Positions 5,530-6,563 of a DNA stretch of 6,563 nucleotides are shown here, piece after piece. The stretch is taken from contig JAGGVW010000191.1 in NCBI GenBank assembly GCA_021157805.1, forward strand, positions 1-6,563, read 5' to 3'. Position numbers and translations under genes: made by a program. Source of the stretch: a bacterium. Its GTDB lineage: Bacteria; Ratteibacteria; UBA8468; B48-G9; JAFGKM01. Position 1 is the first letter of the stretch. Each line of letters begins with the position of its first letter. Below the pieces are notes generated by a model. The model worked only from the letters and a program-made list of their open reading frames with translations, ran no database searches and was not told where the DNA came from.

Positions 5530-6563
5530 CTTATTCCTGCTTTTTTAATAAATCCCTGATAATGTCTTAAAAGAAGGTGTGATTCAATCTGTCTGATAGT
5601 TTCAAGCAAAACAGAAACAACAATTAAAAGACCTATTCCACCAAAAATACTTGCAACTATGTATGGAACTTTTCTATAAACACCCATTATTATATAAGGA
5701 AATATGGCAATAGCAGAAAGCATAATAGAACCTGGTAAAGTAATTCTATTTAAAACTCTCTCAAGATAAAGAGCTGTTGGTTTACCTGGTCTTATTCCCT
5801 GAATGTATCCTCCGTATTTCTGTAAATCGTCGGCTACATGGTCAGGATTGAAAATTATACCAGCATAAAAATAACAGAAGAAAACTATAAGAACAATATA
5901 AAGAAGCATTCCAGGACCAGTGCTTGGATAAAGATACCGCGCTACATTTTGAACAATTCTGTTTTCAGAAAAAGTTAAAATTGTAGCAGGAAAGGTTAAA
6001 ATTGCTATGGCAAAAATTAATGGGATAACTCCGCCCTGATTAAGTTTTATTGGTAAATATGTTGACTGTCCTCCATAAACTCTCCTTCCAACAACCCTTT
6101 TTGCATACTGGACAGGAATTCTCCTCTCACTTTCGTTAACAATAATGGCAGCAGCAACAACACCAAAAATTAAAACAATCATTATAATAACAACAAAAAT
6201 ATTAATTTGCCCTGCATAAACCAGCTGTGCAACTCTATGAACAGCCACTGGCATTCTTGATAATATACTAGCAGTTATTATCAGAGATATACCATTTCCA
6301 ACACCTTTTTCTGTTATCTGTTCCCCCAACCACATTAAAAATATAGTTCCTGTTGTTAATGTTATCATTGTTATAAATCTGAATGTCCAGCCGGGATTGG
6401 GAACAATAACAAGCCCTCCAAAATGGTCAGGATTTTCAAGCCATAGACTAATAGCAAACCCCTGAAAAAGACATAAAATTAAAGTACCTATTCTTGTCCA
6501 TTGAGTAAGTTTTCTTCTACCTTCAACTCCGCTTCTAACTAAATTTTCAAAATATGGAACTAC
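5526..6563 (-). CDS. secY: Protein translocase channel subunit SecY (partial, 5' end outside window)
   Basis: The frame is open from base 6563 to the TGA at 5526, giving 345 codons. Full SecY has about 420-450 residues, so roughly 80-100 N-terminal residues, with TM1 and TM2, lie outside. SecY is the integral-membrane pore of the Sec translocon, working with SecE, SecG and SecA. Visible residues 16-37 read GRRKLTQWTRIGTLILCLFQGF, the lead into TM3. WLGEQITEKGVGNGISLII (78-96) marks TM4 and the loop after it. NESERRIPVQYAKR (143-156) is the conserved cytosolic loop before TM6. NQGGVIPLIFA (175-185) is TM7. NPDHVADDLQKYGGYIQGIRPG (239-260) is the SecA/ribosome-contacting C5 loop with its invariant Arg. 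TM9 and TM10 follow, and the end QGFIKKAGIR is cytosolic. An internal Met at 6368 is not the start, since clear SecY sequence precedes it. Confidence 0.97.
   Translation of the reverse strand, partial: VVPYFENLVRSGVEGRRKLTQWTRIGTLILCLFQGFAISLWLENPDHFGGLVIVPNPGWTFRFITMITLTTGTIFLMWLGEQITEKGVGNGISLIITASILSRMPVAVHRVAQLVYAGQINIFVVIIMIVLIFGVVAAAIIVNESERRIPVQYAKRVVGRRVYGGQSTYLPIKLNQGGVIPLIFAIAILTFPATILTFSENRIVQNVARYLYPSTGPGMLLYIVLIVFFCYFYAGIIFNPDHVADDLQKYGGYIQGIRPGKPTALYLERVLNRITLPGSIMLSAIAIFPYIIMGVYRKVPYIVASIFGGIGLLIVVSVLLETIRQIESHLLLRHYQGFIKKAGIR

Noticed and set aside
6366..6368. ATG at 6368 as the secY start
   Set aside because: The frame is open upstream to the window edge and the upstream 65 codons are clear SecY sequence (GRRKLTQWTRIGT).

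Overview
The window is a compact bacterial gene string. Every gene I can support lies on the minus strand, so transcription runs from high to low coordinates. In that order it reads secY (5' part beyond the window), adk, map, infA, rpmJ, rpsM, rpsK, rpsD, rpoA, rplQ, a short rpoZ-like omega gene, and a pilT-type ATPase whose 3' part runs off the window. This is the end of the 'spc' ribosomal protein operon joined to the 'alpha' operon, with two less expected genes at its tail.

The organism is a bacterium: bL17, bL36, a one-piece RpoA with an alpha-CTD, and bacterial SecY are all present. By eye the DNA is AT-rich (about one third G+C, not counted exactly). Arginine is written mostly with AGA/AGG and isoleucine often with ATA, a pattern seen in AT-rich and in thermophilic lineages. 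The order secY-adk-map-infA-rpmJ-rpsM-rpsK-rpsD-rpoA-rplQ is widespread, so it does not fix a phylum. The divergent omega and the pilT neighbour suggest a less-studied lineage, but I cannot name one. The PilT gene implies type IV pili or a related filament.

Layout from the right edge: 6563-5526 SecY, the protein-export channel; 5529-4151 adenylate kinase and methionine aminopeptidase; 4149-3796 initiation factor IF-1 and ribosomal protein bL36; 3787-2351 uS13, uS11 and uS4; 2338-1018 RNA polymerase alpha and bL17; 1014-826 putative omega; 833-1 PilT. Gaps between genes are 12 bases or less and several genes overlap. I see no room for a terminator or a dedicated promoter, and the whole stretch is probably one transcript. 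Together the genes cover translation initiation and small-subunit assembly, RNA polymerase assembly (alpha and omega side by side), nascent-chain processing (Met removal), nucleotide balance and membrane protein insertion.

I found no mobile element, RNA gene, CRISPR array or clearly new system. The points worth a second look are local: pilT and an omega-like gene coupled to the ribosomal operon, a four-residue insertion in the bL36 zinc ribbon, an Asp-Gly instead of Asn-Gly at the isoaspartate site of uS11, and a lengthened uS13 tail.
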